Assembly: GCA_963678705.1 (NCBI GenBank)
Contig: OY783207.1
Location: 24,898,001 to 24,962,000, forward strand
Direction: 5' to 3'
Origin: Panorpa germanica
Taxonomy: Eukaryota > Arthropoda > Insecta > Mecoptera > Panorpidae
Length of the DNA: 64,000 nt
Part shown: in pieces, positions 11,465 through 24,600 of the stretch
How the letters are laid out: every line of letters begins with the position of its first letter
How positions within the stretch are numbered: position 1 is the stretch's first letter
Made by a program: the position numbers and the translations under genes
Notes under the pieces: generated by a model
The model's input: only the letters and a program-made list of their open reading frames with translations
Databases searched by the model: none
What the model was told of the DNA's origin: nothing

Positions 11465-11930
11465 TTATAATACACAGTAGTGGGTGAGGAATTCCAGAAA
11501 GCATTTGAATATACACGTCGTTGGTGGTGGAAAGCCCAAGGTCCGAGAAGAGTGTTATCACTTATCTCGAGACTGCATTGGCACATCTTAAAAGAAATCA
11601 CTTGGTGCAAGTAGATATGTGTAATTGTGGAGAAGGGGTAGCAGATCCAGAACATTTGATCTTCCAATGTACAAAAACGGAGGCCTGCAGAAATAATTTA
11701 TACAGAGTTTTGGTAAAAAATGGAATGGTGTTGTCAACGAGTATGCAGGAACTACTAAGATATCCGAGGTGGCTAGTGTGCTTAGTGATAGACAGGATAT
11801 AGAATATAGCGGGTTTAAAAATATAGGTGTAATAATAAATGAAATGTAAATATGTAAAATGTAAATAAAATGAATTAGGAAGGGCGAAAAAAGGACCGTG
11901 GTTCTAGAAAGTCCGTAAATTATTATTAAA
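11465..11930 (+). mobile_element. jockey-like LINE 3' end with C-terminal zinc knuckle
   Basis: Translation of about 11560-11800 gives a leucine-rich lead (LKRNHLVQVD) then CNCGEGVADPEHLIFQC, a CX1CX10HX4C knuckle that ends the polyprotein of jockey-type retrotransposons after RNase H. The frame ends at 11802 and is followed by a 3' UTR with AAATAAAATG and an A-rich end near 11930. The 5' part is missing or frameshifted. It differs from the CX2C family-1 LINEs, so it is a separate lineage. Confidence 0.7.
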
Positions 11931-12215
11931 AAAAATTAATTTTACATACGATATTCAAGGTATATACACTCATGTATATTGCATATTCTATGTATATGCT
12001 GTTGTGATGTAAAACCTACACTGTATGTCATATGTATTTACAAATACAAAAGTATGTGTATATTTAAACATTGCTGCTTGTACAAAGCATGTCATGTATA
12101 TATTCATTTCATGTATATCCAAAATATATACCATAGGATATTATTTTCACATTATGTAGCATATATCATTAATACGAGCATGGACTTATAGTTGGGACGC
12201 GAAGACTTATAGTTG

Positions 12216-12300
12216 GGAGCCTAGCATGGGACATGGGACACACAACACTTAAAAATTCAACGAGTAAATTTCGAAACATACAGATCGGTTAAGAGACCTA
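12216..12300 (+). repeat. dispersed repeat F, segment 1
   Basis: Contains GGGACATGGGACACACAACA and ACAGATCGGTTAAGAG. The same order recurs at about 13728-13800 (GGACATTGGACACACAACAC and ATAGATCGGTGAAG). It lies just left of repeat D copy 2. Confidence 0.65.
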
Positions 12301-12340
12301 CCTCTATATATTCGATTGGGATCAATTCCAATCCAATATA

Positions 12341-12510
12341 CAAGGTGTCCCAATATTCAACGATAAGCGGGCACCAGAGGGTGGTCAAAAATTGATCTCA
12401 TTTTGTTTAGAAATTACAAAAAGAAATAAATTTTTTTCGAAAATTGAAACACCTTAAAATGTTTTTAACTACCATGACCACAATTTTTCAAATATTTCTG
12501 ATTTTTTTTT
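12341..12510 (+). repeat. dispersed repeat D, copy 2
   Basis: Starts AAGGTGTCCCAATATTC, then CGATAAGCGGGCACCAGAGG, and later ACACCTTAAAATGTTTTTAA and CATGACCACAATTTTTCAAA. It shares its whole length with copy 1, with a small internal deletion after the GGTGG. Confidence 0.8.
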
Positions 12511-12829
12511 TGTATCGGTAACCTAAATAGTACTGCTATCAACCACAATCATTAAAAATCCCAGAATGCCTGTAGTTTTTACACAAATATCATTCGAAAT
12601 TATTTTTTTCAGTACATTTTTTAAAGATTTTTACTTTCAGTCCACTTTAACTCATCGTGGTGTAAAAAAAAAGTATGAACACTACTATGGCAAGTTTTTT
12701 TAAAAATTGGCGCAACTCATTAGAATTCCAAAATGGTATAATACTCCAGGAAAAATAGCAAACAAAACAAATTATGCGTACTATTTAGTACTCGAACTTT
12801 AGTGTCGAACTTCCAATGCCGAATCTTTG

Positions 12830-13800
12830 AGTATTGTATCCTACATCTCGTGTTGAACACTTAACTAGTCCAACAGTTGTCTCTCAGACACGTGTCTTAG
12901 TCCATAAGTTTCGAATCAGCATTCCTGATGAATGGGCACCTCAGACTTGGGATGAATTTACAGCTGTCACACTGAGAGTATTTATAGAACAAAATAGCGC
13001 TAGCATTAAGATATCTAAATACTACGCATGTATTGTGGAATACGAGTACACACATACAGATATGGACACGTCTTGAAGCTCGGGGTCTCGGATTGGATAT
13101 GAGGAAGTGTAATCAGACTTGTGTTGTGTCCGTGAGTCCGTCAAACATAACTCGAGCCAATGTTTATAGTTTATGAACTCATTAAAACAGCGCCACTGGT
13201 TGTGATGACATTGCAGATTGCAGTCGTATGTTTAATGAATAAGTGCTGATGCAATCCCGAGTTGCAAAACACCTCAACGTTATGCAACTAATAATTATTG
13301 TAACAAATTAAACAATACAACGCAGGTGATACTGTGGTGGTGGTGCTAATTATATACTTTTATACTGTTATTACACTTTGTTAACTCGCTTATGGTATGT
13401 AATCGATTTTTCAGTTATTTTCTCATATGGTATTGATCTCAAAATATGCACAGACACTCTTTGTGAATGATATTGCCATGTGGTGAAATAACATCTCTGT
13501 AATTAATGTACTAGAGAAGGAAAAATCATCTGTTAGTGCTATTTGGCGCTATGAATACTACCACTATATCGCTATGATTTCAACATAGGCCTAGTGTTGA
13601 CATCATACAGAGAAACAGAGGTGCCCATTAATCATGGATGCAACTCTTTCGGGACTTATGGACCACGACACGTGTCTGGGCGATTTGAACATGGGGAACA
13701 CGAAGAGTTTGAGTTGAGATTTCTACACGGGACATTGGACACACAACACTTAGAGATACTGTATTGGAACTTCCTTTGAACATATAGATCGGTGAAGATA
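12830..13800. repeat. inverted and direct repeat cluster (repeat F)
   Basis: About 12880-12960 and 13615-13690 are diverged inverted repeats: GACACGTGTCTTAGTCCATA pairs with TATGGACCACGACACGTGTC, and the AGGTGCCCAT word is shared. Segment 13728-13800 repeats 12216-12300 directly. The arrangement suggests a nested or rearranged mobile element of about 1.5 kb. No coding frame with transposase motifs was seen. Confidence 0.5.
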
Positions 13801-14044
13801 TCTGAAAATATAGGCAAATTCTGACTAGATCTGGTACCAAAAAAATGGTTTCATGTAATATAGGCATTCAGGTAAAGTTAAGAAGATAGTGCTTTTCATT
13901 TCTAGAATGGCATTATGTTCATTATTGCTATTGTGTTCTTTTTAAGCAAGCTCAAAGAGTTGAAAAAATGACAAAAATCGGAACCAAATTTTCAAAGCCA
14001 TGCCAAAATTGAATATGTAATATTTTCAATTAATAATAGTTCTT

Positions 14045-14350
14045 GGTATACGAGATCTGTTCAAAAAAAATGTGACTTTATTATATTTATCTATTTATAA
14101 ATATCTATTTTGTCCCCTTCAAAGTAATCCCCCTCAGATATAATTATACACTTATAACACTTGTGTCAGTGCTTTATCCAATCCTTGAAGCACTTCTCAT
14201 ATGCGTTTTTTCGTATGGCCTTGATCTCTTCAATTCATTATCTCCTCAATCGTGTCAAACCTCCTTCCTTCATTGGTCTCTTTCAGTTTTGGGAACAGGA
14301 ACATTGTGGGTAGAAACTTGAAGGTAATATTTCATATTGACCGTACGACC
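14045..14350 (-). pseudogene. mariner-like transposase remnant, C-terminal part
   Basis: On the minus strand, broken frames give PVPKTER, a stretch matching RRFDTIEEIM (rebuilt across stops and a shift), and LRGITLKGTK at the end. These correspond in order to the last 80-90 residues of mariner-family transposases (PKLK, RFxTIEEI, then the GDYFEGD-type motif just before the stop). The left edge at 14050 (GAGATCTGTTCAAAAAA) resembles a mariner end. It is too decayed to encode a protein. Confidence 0.6.
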
Positions 14351-14739
14351 TTCTCGGCAAGAACTCACGATGCTCCACGTCACTGTTTGAACGCGACGCT
14401 AAATTTTAATCACTTTTTTTTTTAAATATAATACCGTTTATCCGAATTAATGCAATTTAATTGTTGGATTTTAGATAAACGAACCAAAATTTTTCACATA
14501 TATGTTTTTCGAACGCAGTAAAGACGACCAAATGCTTTGGCAGTAAAAAATACACAAAAAAGCAAAAACATACAGTTGTCCTTGTCACAAGGTACGACAA
14601 TATTAAGTAATAAAGGAAATGAAACACATTTGACGGTAAAACCCAAAACATTGGACATAGTTATGTCAGATTAAAGTCATTTAAAGGTTAAACGTAGATA
14701 ATACGTTGATTGACATCGCTGGCATCCTATGACAGTGAC

Positions 14740-15200
14740 AGTCACAGGTCTCTTCATGATACGCTGGTTCGGTGACAACTCGTCATAGGATCGAGTGCAT
14801 GATAGAACGATATTCTCTGATTGATAATGTATCGTAATCGTTCAATGTAAACAAACAACCTCATAACTGGCAAGTATTGAGTGCAATACAAAGATAAGCG
14901 TCCACAGGTTCGCATGGCTCGCTTCAAACGCATTGGATTTATCGTGTAAAACGAAGAGAGAAACGGGAGGAAAGGCGTATGCAGCGAGCAATACGGTTTT
15001 AGTGGTATCGCAGGAGTTTTCAACAAGGCTACTGGAAGAGCAACTTAATTGATGTCTCAGTGGACCCGTAGTAGTAATAAGTACACCTTTCCTTGTTGTA
15101 TATGATAAATCCAATGCGTTTAATGCTAGCTTTACGGACGTTACCTTTAAGATTGTATGTATTATCCAGTTCAGAGGTTCCCCAAATTTATACTCCACAA
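14740..15200. repeat. repeat I pair in inverted orientation
   Basis: CTTCAAACGCATTGGATTTA (about 14921-14941) and the reverse complement of GATAAATCCAATGCGTTT (about 15103) form diverged inverted repeats about 180 bases apart. A third relative is at 8788. A 118-codon minus-strand open frame across it has no known motif and is probably incidental. Confidence 0.45.
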
Positions 15201-15616
15201 GTCGCCGGATACTCAGGCCGTATTGAAAAGATCACTTACATTTTTTATATTGTATTAACCTCTTGGCAGTGACTTCAAATAGATTTTAAGAGAAAATTAA
15301 TAATTGTTAATTTTTATAAAAATCAATAAGCGCCCATTTAATACATCTTATCATTATTATTATTTATATCTTAGGATTATTATTTACCATGAGGTTAAAT
15401 ATTACCTATTGTTTCACATTCATCTAGATGAATGTGGAATTATTATTATTTTCCAATGTCTTTTGTGAAGAACCAGTTTTCTTTTGAAATTAAATTGGTT
15501 GTTCATGCATAGGGTTCATTATCAAGGTTATTTCTAATAAGAGCGCAAGTATTCTTTTAAACTTTTCCATTACAAACATTTCAACATTCTTTTTAATTGT
15601 TAATTAATGTATAAAT

Positions 15617-15999
15617 ATGGTTCGATCAAGGACTCAAAGTAAGAAAAAAAGTGCTGCAGGTAAGCGAGTTTATGCAAAACATGGCAGTAGTGCTCATAGC
15701 AGATCTTTAAATAAAATACAGTAAGTTAATATTTTCAATCAATTAAACATATTTGAAATAACATATTCATACATTTTGAAATACTTAAAATTCTATTTAT
15801 AAAACAAATTAATTACACATATATTTTTGAAATTATTACAGACACGAAGAGACTCAAGTGAAGAGCTTTATTCGTACCTGCCAAGGACCGAAGACAAATA
15901 AAATACATCCAATTAGACTTTCGCCGAATGATAATATGTAAGATGCTTATAAATATATAAGCAAAAATTATATATATATTATATTATATATATATATAT

Positions 16000-16075
<76 letters not shown>

Positions 16076-16667
16076 TTAAGGTGTTTCAATTTTCAAAAGA
16101 TTTCTTTTTTTTTTGTAATTTCAAAACAAAATGAGACAATTTTTTTTTTCTTTTTTTCTCGTGTAGTCATGAGCAGGACCACCCTCTGGTGCCCGCTTAT
16201 CGTTCAATTTTGGGACACCCTGTACATATAAAATATTGGATATATTAAGTATTATATCATTTCTACATATATTAACTATCTTATTATTAAAAATATGTTA
16301 TAGTTTAAATGGGCCTAATGATTGCGAAATTAATGAAATACCTAACAGCATGGAGGCACATAATACTCGTATATTGATCGAGCCAGAAACGGTATCATCA
16401 GAACAAACCTGTTCCGCAATAATCAGTGGTAATAGAATTATAAATTTAGGCTATGTGTTGGACTGGGCTTTGAATTTAAGAGATGCGCATCGCAGAATAT
16501 GTGCTGAGGGTCGTCTATACATTCATAGCGAAAAGAGAATTGGTTCAACAAGCCAAATTAATTTTAAATGTACAATGTGCAATCGCCTAATAACGCACAG
16601 TACAGAAGCTCCAGATGCCCCATATATTATAGAGGCTCAGAATAAAAGAAATAAATCGAGTAATTAA
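15617..16667 (+). CDS. three-exon gene with Mutator-like transposase N-terminal (zinc-binding) domain
   Basis: Exons: 15617-15720 (donor GTAAGT), 15842-15937 (acceptor TTACAG, donor GTAAGA) and 16304-16667 (acceptor TTATAG, stop TAA). The phases agree (2, 2) and give 187 residues. Residues 1-35 are basic (MVRSRTQSKKKS). The C-terminal half has GNRIINLGYVLDWALNL, an RRICAEGRLYI segment and FKCTMCNRLI with a CX2C pair. This order (GxRIxxLxYxL, histidine/cysteine, EKRxGxxS, FxCxMC) resembles the N-terminal domain of insect Mutator-like transposase proteins, which is usually followed by a long catalytic region that is absent here. So this may be a domesticated fragment, a co-opted DNA-binding cofactor, or a decayed copy that kept its frame. 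Intron 2 contains an AT microsatellite and repeat D. No poly(A) signal was confirmed. Confidence 0.58.
15968..16074. repeat. compound TA / ATATT microsatellite
   Basis: Runs of TA interrupted by TTATATTATA, about 107 bases, inside intron 2 of the Mutator-like gene model. Confidence 0.92.
16078..16226 (-). repeat. dispersed repeat D, copy 3
   Basis: Reverse orientation: ends at GGACACCCTGTACAT and contains ACCACCCTCTGGTGCCCGCT and AAGGTGTTTCAATTTTC. It abuts the TA microsatellite and lies within intron 2 of the 15617-16667 gene model. Confidence 0.8.
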
Positions 16668-17094
16668 AGTTTCTTTGTGTTTTTTAATATACATCACTTC
16701 ATGCATTACAACATTCACTTCATGTATTATATAACATAACATTTTTGACGTTATGTTACGTTTTGTTATTACCAAAAATTAATGTAATTCTGTTATGCAT
16801 ATTGTCATTTAATAACTCAGGAAAAAATATTACACAATGTAAAACTTTTGTAATAATAATTTTGTAATAAGCTAGCAAGTGTGAAACTTATATTTCAAGA
16901 CAATTTCTAGATGAGAAATAGAAAGTGAACTTTAGAACTAACTTATATTCCTGCTAGCAAGTATGATAATGTACTTACATTGCTAAATAATTTTCTATCT
17001 TGAAAATACAAAATACATTGAACATCTTTCATTAATAAATTAATTATTATTTATTTTATTTTTTTAATGTTTTTGCCATTTGGCACTATGTCAT

Positions 17095-17590
17095 TGTGCT
17101 TAATTCAATTTTGATCCTTATTAAATCTAAACATTCTCATTTTATTCAATCGGAAAAAAAAATATATAAAATTCCTTATAAAAATAAAAACAAAACTGCT
17201 ACTGCTACTGCTTCGCTCCTCCTGATACTGTCCCTTCTGTTTCTACTCTGCCATTCCTTCTCTTTCCTAGCTTTTTTTTTCTCTATCTCCGCCATCCACC
17301 TCTTCCCTTCACTTTCGGTATTACATTCTTCTGCCTTAAAAACATTTAAAAAGCTTCAGCCTTCCTTATTCTAATTATTTCTGCCATCCATCTGTTCCCT
17401 TCCTTGCCCCCTTTTAAGAGCTGCCCAATATTCATCTCACTCCCTACTTTTTCCTTACAATCAAACTTAATGTGCTCCAGTGTTTCGTCCTCCGTTCCGC
17501 ACACTCTACACATTCTTTCCTCACTACTTTCCCAGTATCTGTTTCCTTTTTCCTCATTTCCAATCTAAACCTTGCTGTCCTTCTTATGTT
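17095..17590 (-). mobile_element. LINE family 1, 3' end, truncated copy
   Basis: On the minus strand it encodes fragments matching NEEKGNRYWESSEE, RMCRVCGTEDETLEHIKFDC, then EKVGSEMNIGQLLK, with the CX2CX8HX4C knuckle intact but the surrounding frame broken. The pyrimidine-rich region at 17200-17400 is the complement of the purine-rich 3' part. Confidence 0.75.
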
Positions 17591-17934
17591 AATTAAATAA
17601 TTCTCTTACAAAAAGTTTTGTTACCGGCACAAAACATACTTTTATATCGCAAGATAAATTTTGTTATGTACATATTGTTCAGTATTGCGTTGGTCGAAGC
17701 AAAACATATTTTACGTATTTGATATAGTTTTTAATTTAAATGTATTTGCATTGTAAGTGTCTTCAGATTTTATTGAATTGAACATTGAACATTGAATATT
17801 GAACACTGTTTACATCACATTCAATTATTCAAATATTTTATTGTTATATTGAACCTTCACCGCCTAAGAGAAAAGAATTTTTGTTATATTGTTATCCTCT
17901 TCAATTGTACAATGTTTCAAAAGATAAATTATAT

Positions 17935-18144
17935 ATAGTTCAAATTACGAGAGTTCGGCGGCGACTCATACTTAAAACAAGTTGCGAGGTATAAACTGCC
18001 GATATAACTAAAAAGCACTGACTCTCTTATTTTTCTATAATGTATATAGAAACGAATAAGATTAAATTCATTATCGTATTATAGATTATATATAACCTCT
18101 TTTAAGTATAAGTCGCCGCCGAACTATCGTGATTTGGACTATAG
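17935..18144. mobile_element. MITE with ~45-bp terminal inverted repeats, copy 1
   Basis: The left end TAGTTCAAATTACGAGAG then TTCGGCGGCGACTCATACTT is mirrored by AAGTATAAGTCGCCGCCGAA and ATCGTGATTTGGACTA at the right end. The interior is AT-rich with no coding. A second copy in opposite orientation is at 26543-26776. TA at both edges suggests a Tc1/mariner-type TA target. Confidence 0.88.
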
Positions 18145-18567
18145 TTAGTTCTTAAGTTTGAGTTCTAAAATAAGAGTTGTAATTATATTTTCATACGGTA
18201 TAAGTTAAAATATATTGTAACAGCTTACATCCGTTATTTTCTTCACAAACAAATCACTACCCACAGATAGCGATTTATAAAATAAAAAATATATAATTAA
18301 ATTAAATAAAAAATAAAATAATAAGTTCGCGCTGGATTAAGCTATTACGCGACGTCCCTTATAGAAAACCAGAGGTTTTTTATAAAACTTAACACATATC
18401 TTTCTGCTAATCAAATCTTACATTTTATTACCTAAAAAAAAATTATGTAAAAGGTAAACACTTCTCTATATTAAATAAACTTGACATATACATCAGTGTG
18501 TGTAGCGGAAAGAGAGTTAGTAACAACAAATAAAAACAAAAGTTACTGCTCAGGCACTATAAAAATG

Positions 18568-18573
18568 TTTTAT
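18568..18573 (-). terminator. poly(A) signal of NPC2-B
   Basis: AATAAA on the minus strand (TTTATT on plus), about 115 bases after the TAA stop of NPC2-B at 18687. Confidence 0.7.
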
Positions 18574-18686
18574 TTTACATAAGTCCTATGTAGACTAATT
18601 TACACCTTAATAAATTTAATATGTATAACAATAACTGTCTATCACATGCACCCCATACACTATAGTTACTAGTCGGCCATCTTAAT

Positions 18687-21600
18687 TTATGTAATTTTAG
18701 CGGGAATTTTGAAACACGTCACGTGCTTCCCATTTCCATCTGTCAACGCCCAAGTCACAACTGTTTGCAATTTTGGGTATATTTCAAGAACCTGAAATTA
18801 AATTAAATAAATGTTAAATATAATGCAATATATTAAGTACTAAATTAATTTGATGACAAGAATACGCCTAATTTGTATGCACCCAATCTTACAATTAGAA
18901 ACCATAAATAAGCGGTGTTCGATAACGAAATTGTAGAAAATGTTTGTAACTAAAACTGAAGTAGTAAAGTAAGGCAAAGTATACCGTGTCATCTTAAATG
19001 CATTCACACTTGTGTGTTCAATTATTTGTGCTGTTTGCCAATTGTTTGAGATCAAGTGAACATGCAGGATTTTTTGCCAATGGCAAAGGATTTATGGCAC
19101 ATTCATTTAAATAAAATAAGACTTACATTATTACAATTATTTGTGTACTATAACATAAATATTTGTAAAAATTGTTAATTAGGCTAATAAATGTTTATAC
19201 TGAGTATTGTAGGTTATGCTTTAATATCATAGTCGTCAACGCATGTTGACTGGCATGTAGTACGAACATGGCTGAGGCAAACATTCGGGCGTTTTGATAT
19301 ATTCTATTTTATCGACACTAAACCGAAAATGTTCGTCGTTGTGTGCGGATTTCAAAAGTTGGCCAAACACTCAAGTGTGATGACAAAAAATTGTATCGAC
19401 CGTAAAGAATGGCACATATGTGTGCGACTTAAACATGCGAAATCCAATATTTGTTGAAAGAAGTTATAGAACACGTCCATACTAGTGCGACATGCAACTT
19501 AATACGTCGGAAGCTTTCATATTTCAAACGAATGTTTTCAACCTGCTCTAGAATAAGAGAATATTTACAAAAAGAAAAGTAAGTTATTTAACAAGGTCTC
19601 TGCTAACTTGTGATTGAGGTGTCTACTGTTCAGATTTATTTCGTTCGTCCATTTATAAATGGACGAACGAAATGGTTTATAAACACCATTTTCAATTTTT
19701 ATTTATTTACTAATCACAACTAAAAGAAAACTATACTGAAGACTGGATAAGTACTCGACCCTTTTGTTCGAGATCACATTCAAAACCGTAATTTCTTTAG
19801 ATGTTTCGACTTAGGATTGAAACAATTTTGTTTTATAAAAATTACTATCTAAAAATTTTAAAAATAGCATGAATGAGGGTTTTATTATTGTCGTATGGTA
19901 ATATTTCACTTCTCTGTATGTTTAAAAGTTGTGATATGCTAGAGGTCATACATTCCTGCCAAATATTTTTACTCATTTTTTTATTCGCGCGTGAAACGCG
20001 TACACAACACCGACACCTCGACTCGCCCGGAGAAACACGTTCACACGCGATTCGAAACTAGCGGTACCATTACTGCGTATTAGTCTCACATCGACTTGCA
20101 GGAGAGGAGTACAGTGCTACCTTAGATTAATACGCGCGAACAACAAATCATGTGAATGCAACTTGATATCATTTAAATGGTGTTACCTTGAAACTATTTT
20201 TGTAGATGTATGTTTTGCCGCCTTCTAATTTCTTGCAATCGGCCTGCGTTTCTCCATCTTCTTCGAAAACATGACCGCAGGCTGGAGTGCCATCTACACC
20301 AACAAAAGGTAACTCCAGAGTAAGAACTTGAGCGGTTACTGCAGTAGTCAGCTGCGATACGTCGTTTTCTAGAAATGTTTTTGTAAATATTATCTAATGC
20401 TTTTTTTTAAATTGGCTAATAAATTAATTGTCATTTTCTTCCAATGCTTACCAGGGACAAACTTCATATTAATATGGATGGTAGATTTCTTCTTGAGGAT
20501 GCAGGGACCCTTGTCGCAATTGCTGACATCAACGGCCCCTTCATCCAGTGCTCGTGCTGGACTACCTGGAAAACATAATATAACAATCATCATAAAATGG
20601 ACTGCAATCATTATGCATAATATTTCTATTAAAATTGCGTAACTTTTGGAATATTATTTTGAAGAAATTTGCCGAGTTTTATGAAACTTATATAGTAAGA
20701 TCTTAGAGCCGCAGAAGTTTTAGCAAAATTGAAATTTTGAGAATAACTAGTGATTGTAAATATACGTTAGATACGATATTACTGTTTGACGACTTTTTTT
20801 AAAGTATTAGAGAGCTTTAAAGCATCTGGTGGAAGTTAGAGGGGTCTGGAAATAGTGAATGCTCATTTCTAACGATATTCTGTAAAATATATATATATAT
20901 ATATACCCTAGCCATCATACTTTCACGCAGTTGAGTAAGGTTTCTATGTAGAGTAAGGTTTCTATGTACCTATTGCACCTGCTACTTTTAAAATTGCCCC
21001 TCTTTCAAGCTAGCAAGTATGCATACGCCCTTAACTACATATTACATTATTTATTCTCAAAATTTCTCAAAAAATGATTTGCTAAAACGACATAAGTTTG
21101 AGGGCTCTATGATCTTGGCCTTGGATTTAGGATCTTATGGAGTTTATTTTGATTCCAATCCCTGAAAATATTTATGGTTGCTCCACTTCATTCAAGCGTT
21201 TAAGCGTTTATAATATTATAGACAATTACCTATTGGTACCATTTAATAACAGTTTAAAAAATAACTATGACAGAGAAAATAGCAAACAATTTAGAAATCA
21301 AGATAAGAGAAATTGGATATAAATAAAAAATATAAATAACAAACAGGAGTAAAATTTTTAAGTAGTAAGTTAGACCTTCTTGTCACAAATAAGTCACAAC
21401 TTAATTAAAAGTTAAATCTGGTAGCTCGGATAGCCAGAACGCTTATCTAATATAGAGATGTACATAATAAACTTTAAGTAATGTAAAAATATTGTATTTA
21501 GTCTAAGTGTTAATTTGCATAATTCTATTACTTGGCTGTTGTTTTTTGTGGTTTGTTTTGTGTTATTGTGTTTTGGTACATTACTTATATATATTCAGAA

Positions 21601-24600
21601 ATATGTTTAGATATTTAAAGTATTGAAAATAGAATTGCATAACTGTCTTAGCGGTGCTTATTTTGCTGACCTTACGTGTTTTGCTTATACTGTAATCGAT
21701 TGTTTACCTATTCGATTGAATGATCTGATCCTAAACAAATGAATTAAAAGTACTTAAAACATAACACATCGTATCATGTTTTATCCATAGAAACTAAGCA
21801 TGATCTAACGTTGAATAGAGAAAGTTCTAACGACACGGACGATGGAGGTTTTCAAGAGCACGGCTGGTCTTCAAGGGACATCTGACTGTCATGGGAGGGT
21901 CATGGGAGGTCAACGACCTGTTAATACAACGTGCTGTAACTGTGTGTAGTCTGACCTCTGAGATTTTGAAACATGGCTATCAAATATTCCATATTGTGAA
22001 ATGATATTGTAAAGTTTTTATTTTGATTTTGATTCTAAGTTTTAGGTTTAACGTAAATAACTAATAACGAGTATTATATTCAAAATGTTTGTAATGAAAT
22101 TTGGTGAAATCCCTAATGCAATGTTATTTAATGTAGTCGGCAGAAAATTACAAGGAAATCACACGGGTTTTTAATTCCAATTTTCAAGAAAAATAAAAAT
22201 TCTCTCAGGAAGGAAATAATTTAAAAATTTAACACACTGCGTCTTTAAATAAATAAATAAAATTAATCAAATTGTATATTACGAGTATATGAAATGTTAC
22301 ACTTATGTCCATGGAGCCCCAAACTTTTAGAATTGTAATTCAGCATGATTCAGCAAGTTGATTTCCGACAAAAAGATTGATAATCAGTAATTTGCATAAT
22401 AACTATGAACTATTGTAAAATAACCATAAATATATCCCAGTTCCGGTTCGGATCATAAATATTCAAGAGGTTATCGCTATTTAAACTAGCTATTTTCTTA
22501 TTTAAAATTGATCTTGTTATTTTTTGAATAATGATATAATGGGTGTGTCTTAAATACATTTGTTTATCCACGTTTTTTTTAACCTAATTGTAATAATAAA
22601 GTTATATATTTTAACGACTGTATTTTTATAAAAGGCCTCAACTGGCCTCAATTTTTAGTCTCTGAAACGAAATACTATCGAAACAATGTTCGTTTTAACA
22701 GGACATTTTGCTTAGACAAATAAGTATGAGTAAAATGTTTCAGTCATGTACTTCATCTTAGTTAATATTTCGAAGTGACTAATTGTAGTTGTTTTACAAT
22801 CTCTTTTCCTTAATCATTATGGTGGCATAACCTATAAAACTCACTCGCACTGGAACAGATTTCGCCCGACCGCCGAGTACAACAACTATTTTCAGTATGG
22901 TATATTAGAGTTGTTTCGCACACTTTATCATGGGAAAGAGTTTCTACATTAATGTTTATTAATACACCCCACTATGTTGAAACATATAAAACAGCATATT
23001 ACATAAAAGGGGAAACCAAAAAATAAATCTACCTAGGTGTGAACTACGAACGTTAAACTATAAGTTTACTCTCATGATAAAGTCTGTTTATTCGAAACAA
23101 CTGTTGTTACACCCTACTCCCTACTGACATAGCCGGCGATCGGACGCAATCTGCTTCAGTGTAAGAATAGCCTGTACAATGTACCTTTCCTGTCTCTAAT
23201 AAATATTACGACGATTCCATCATTACAGCACACAAGATTACCTGAACTATGTTTGTACAATATTTTCATGTCGTAACTTATGTTAATATTATTCAAATCT
23301 TCAAGACGCAAGATACGATGATATAACACATTACATTCATATTTTTCAATGCTTCAAAGCAAATACCATATACAATGAGACACCGTTTATTTTCGTTGAT
23401 AATTCAACTGCGTTACTGAAAACATAACCTCAATTAATATTTATGTATTGGCGTTCATATTATTTGTACGAATCCGTACAAATTTCTGAGTTAATTACTG
23501 GTCTTATTACTGAAGTGAAAGCCGTGTTGGTCAGAAGTTGTTACTTGTATGAATAAACGTGTTGCTGTGCAACCCAGCGCATAAATAGCTGAATTTAACG
23601 CAGAGTTGTATTATGTGATTACATTAGTTTGCATCAATATACACAGAGGCCTTGTTCTTTGTGTAATTTAAGTAAATTGAAAGTGAGCATTTTTTATGAT
23701 GATTGGCGAAAAATTCAAAAGTTATAAATAAATATAGAGTTAAAAATTTTATATTGGAAGATTTTTAAAAGTTAACAAGCACAAAGACGATAAATATTAA
23801 TGATAATATAGTAAAGCAAGGTTTGTAAGCCTAAATCATTAATTAAATCATGATAATCTAACAAATGAGGTACCGTCATTTTCAATTGAAAGAAGATCTG
23901 GTGTCATCGAATTCCTCAGATGTGTTATAATATGTAATATAATTAAAAAATATAATTTTGATATGTAATAATGTTGTTGCGCGAAGCCTCCACAAGAGTC
24001 AGGCCCGGCGGCACTGAATATGCGAGTGAATATGGTAGTTCATCGAAATACCAGGTTCTACATATTGGCAAAGATTGGACCTGTAATGCCTGACAAGTTC
24101 TATGTCAATGTTCTTCACAAAAGAGAGTGCAAGTAAGATGGGGCATAGATATACCTTAATATGAAAAATAGATAATAGAGAAATATTGACACAAAATCGG
24201 ATGCACGGTAGTGATTTTACGACATTTACGATATTTTACAAAATCCCAAATAACTTCAAAACGGTGAGAATTTTACAGGGGATACATTTTGCTATTTTAG
24301 TAGCTTGTTGATTCAATCTACTTCCGTTCTAGGATAACGTGTTACAATTAAATACCCTGGTTATCAATAAAGTTTCAAAATCTCCGATAAACTATAAGCT
24401 ATTTATAACTAAAGAATCAACTTATTTGGGAATTCAACCTCGGAGCAAGACCGCTTTCAAGCAAAGACAACATAGGCAAGTGCCTGGAGGCCATAAGATT
24501 TTTTCCTGAGATTTTCTTTGGATTCAAGATTTTTTCAATAAAAAATAACTCAAAAATAAAAAATAAATCAATAGTATCTCGTGTACTCAAGTCTTGATTT

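Noticed and set aside
14842-15198. 118-codon minus-strand open frame
   Set aside because: It overlaps an inverted repeat, has no family motif, and lacks promoter or splice context.
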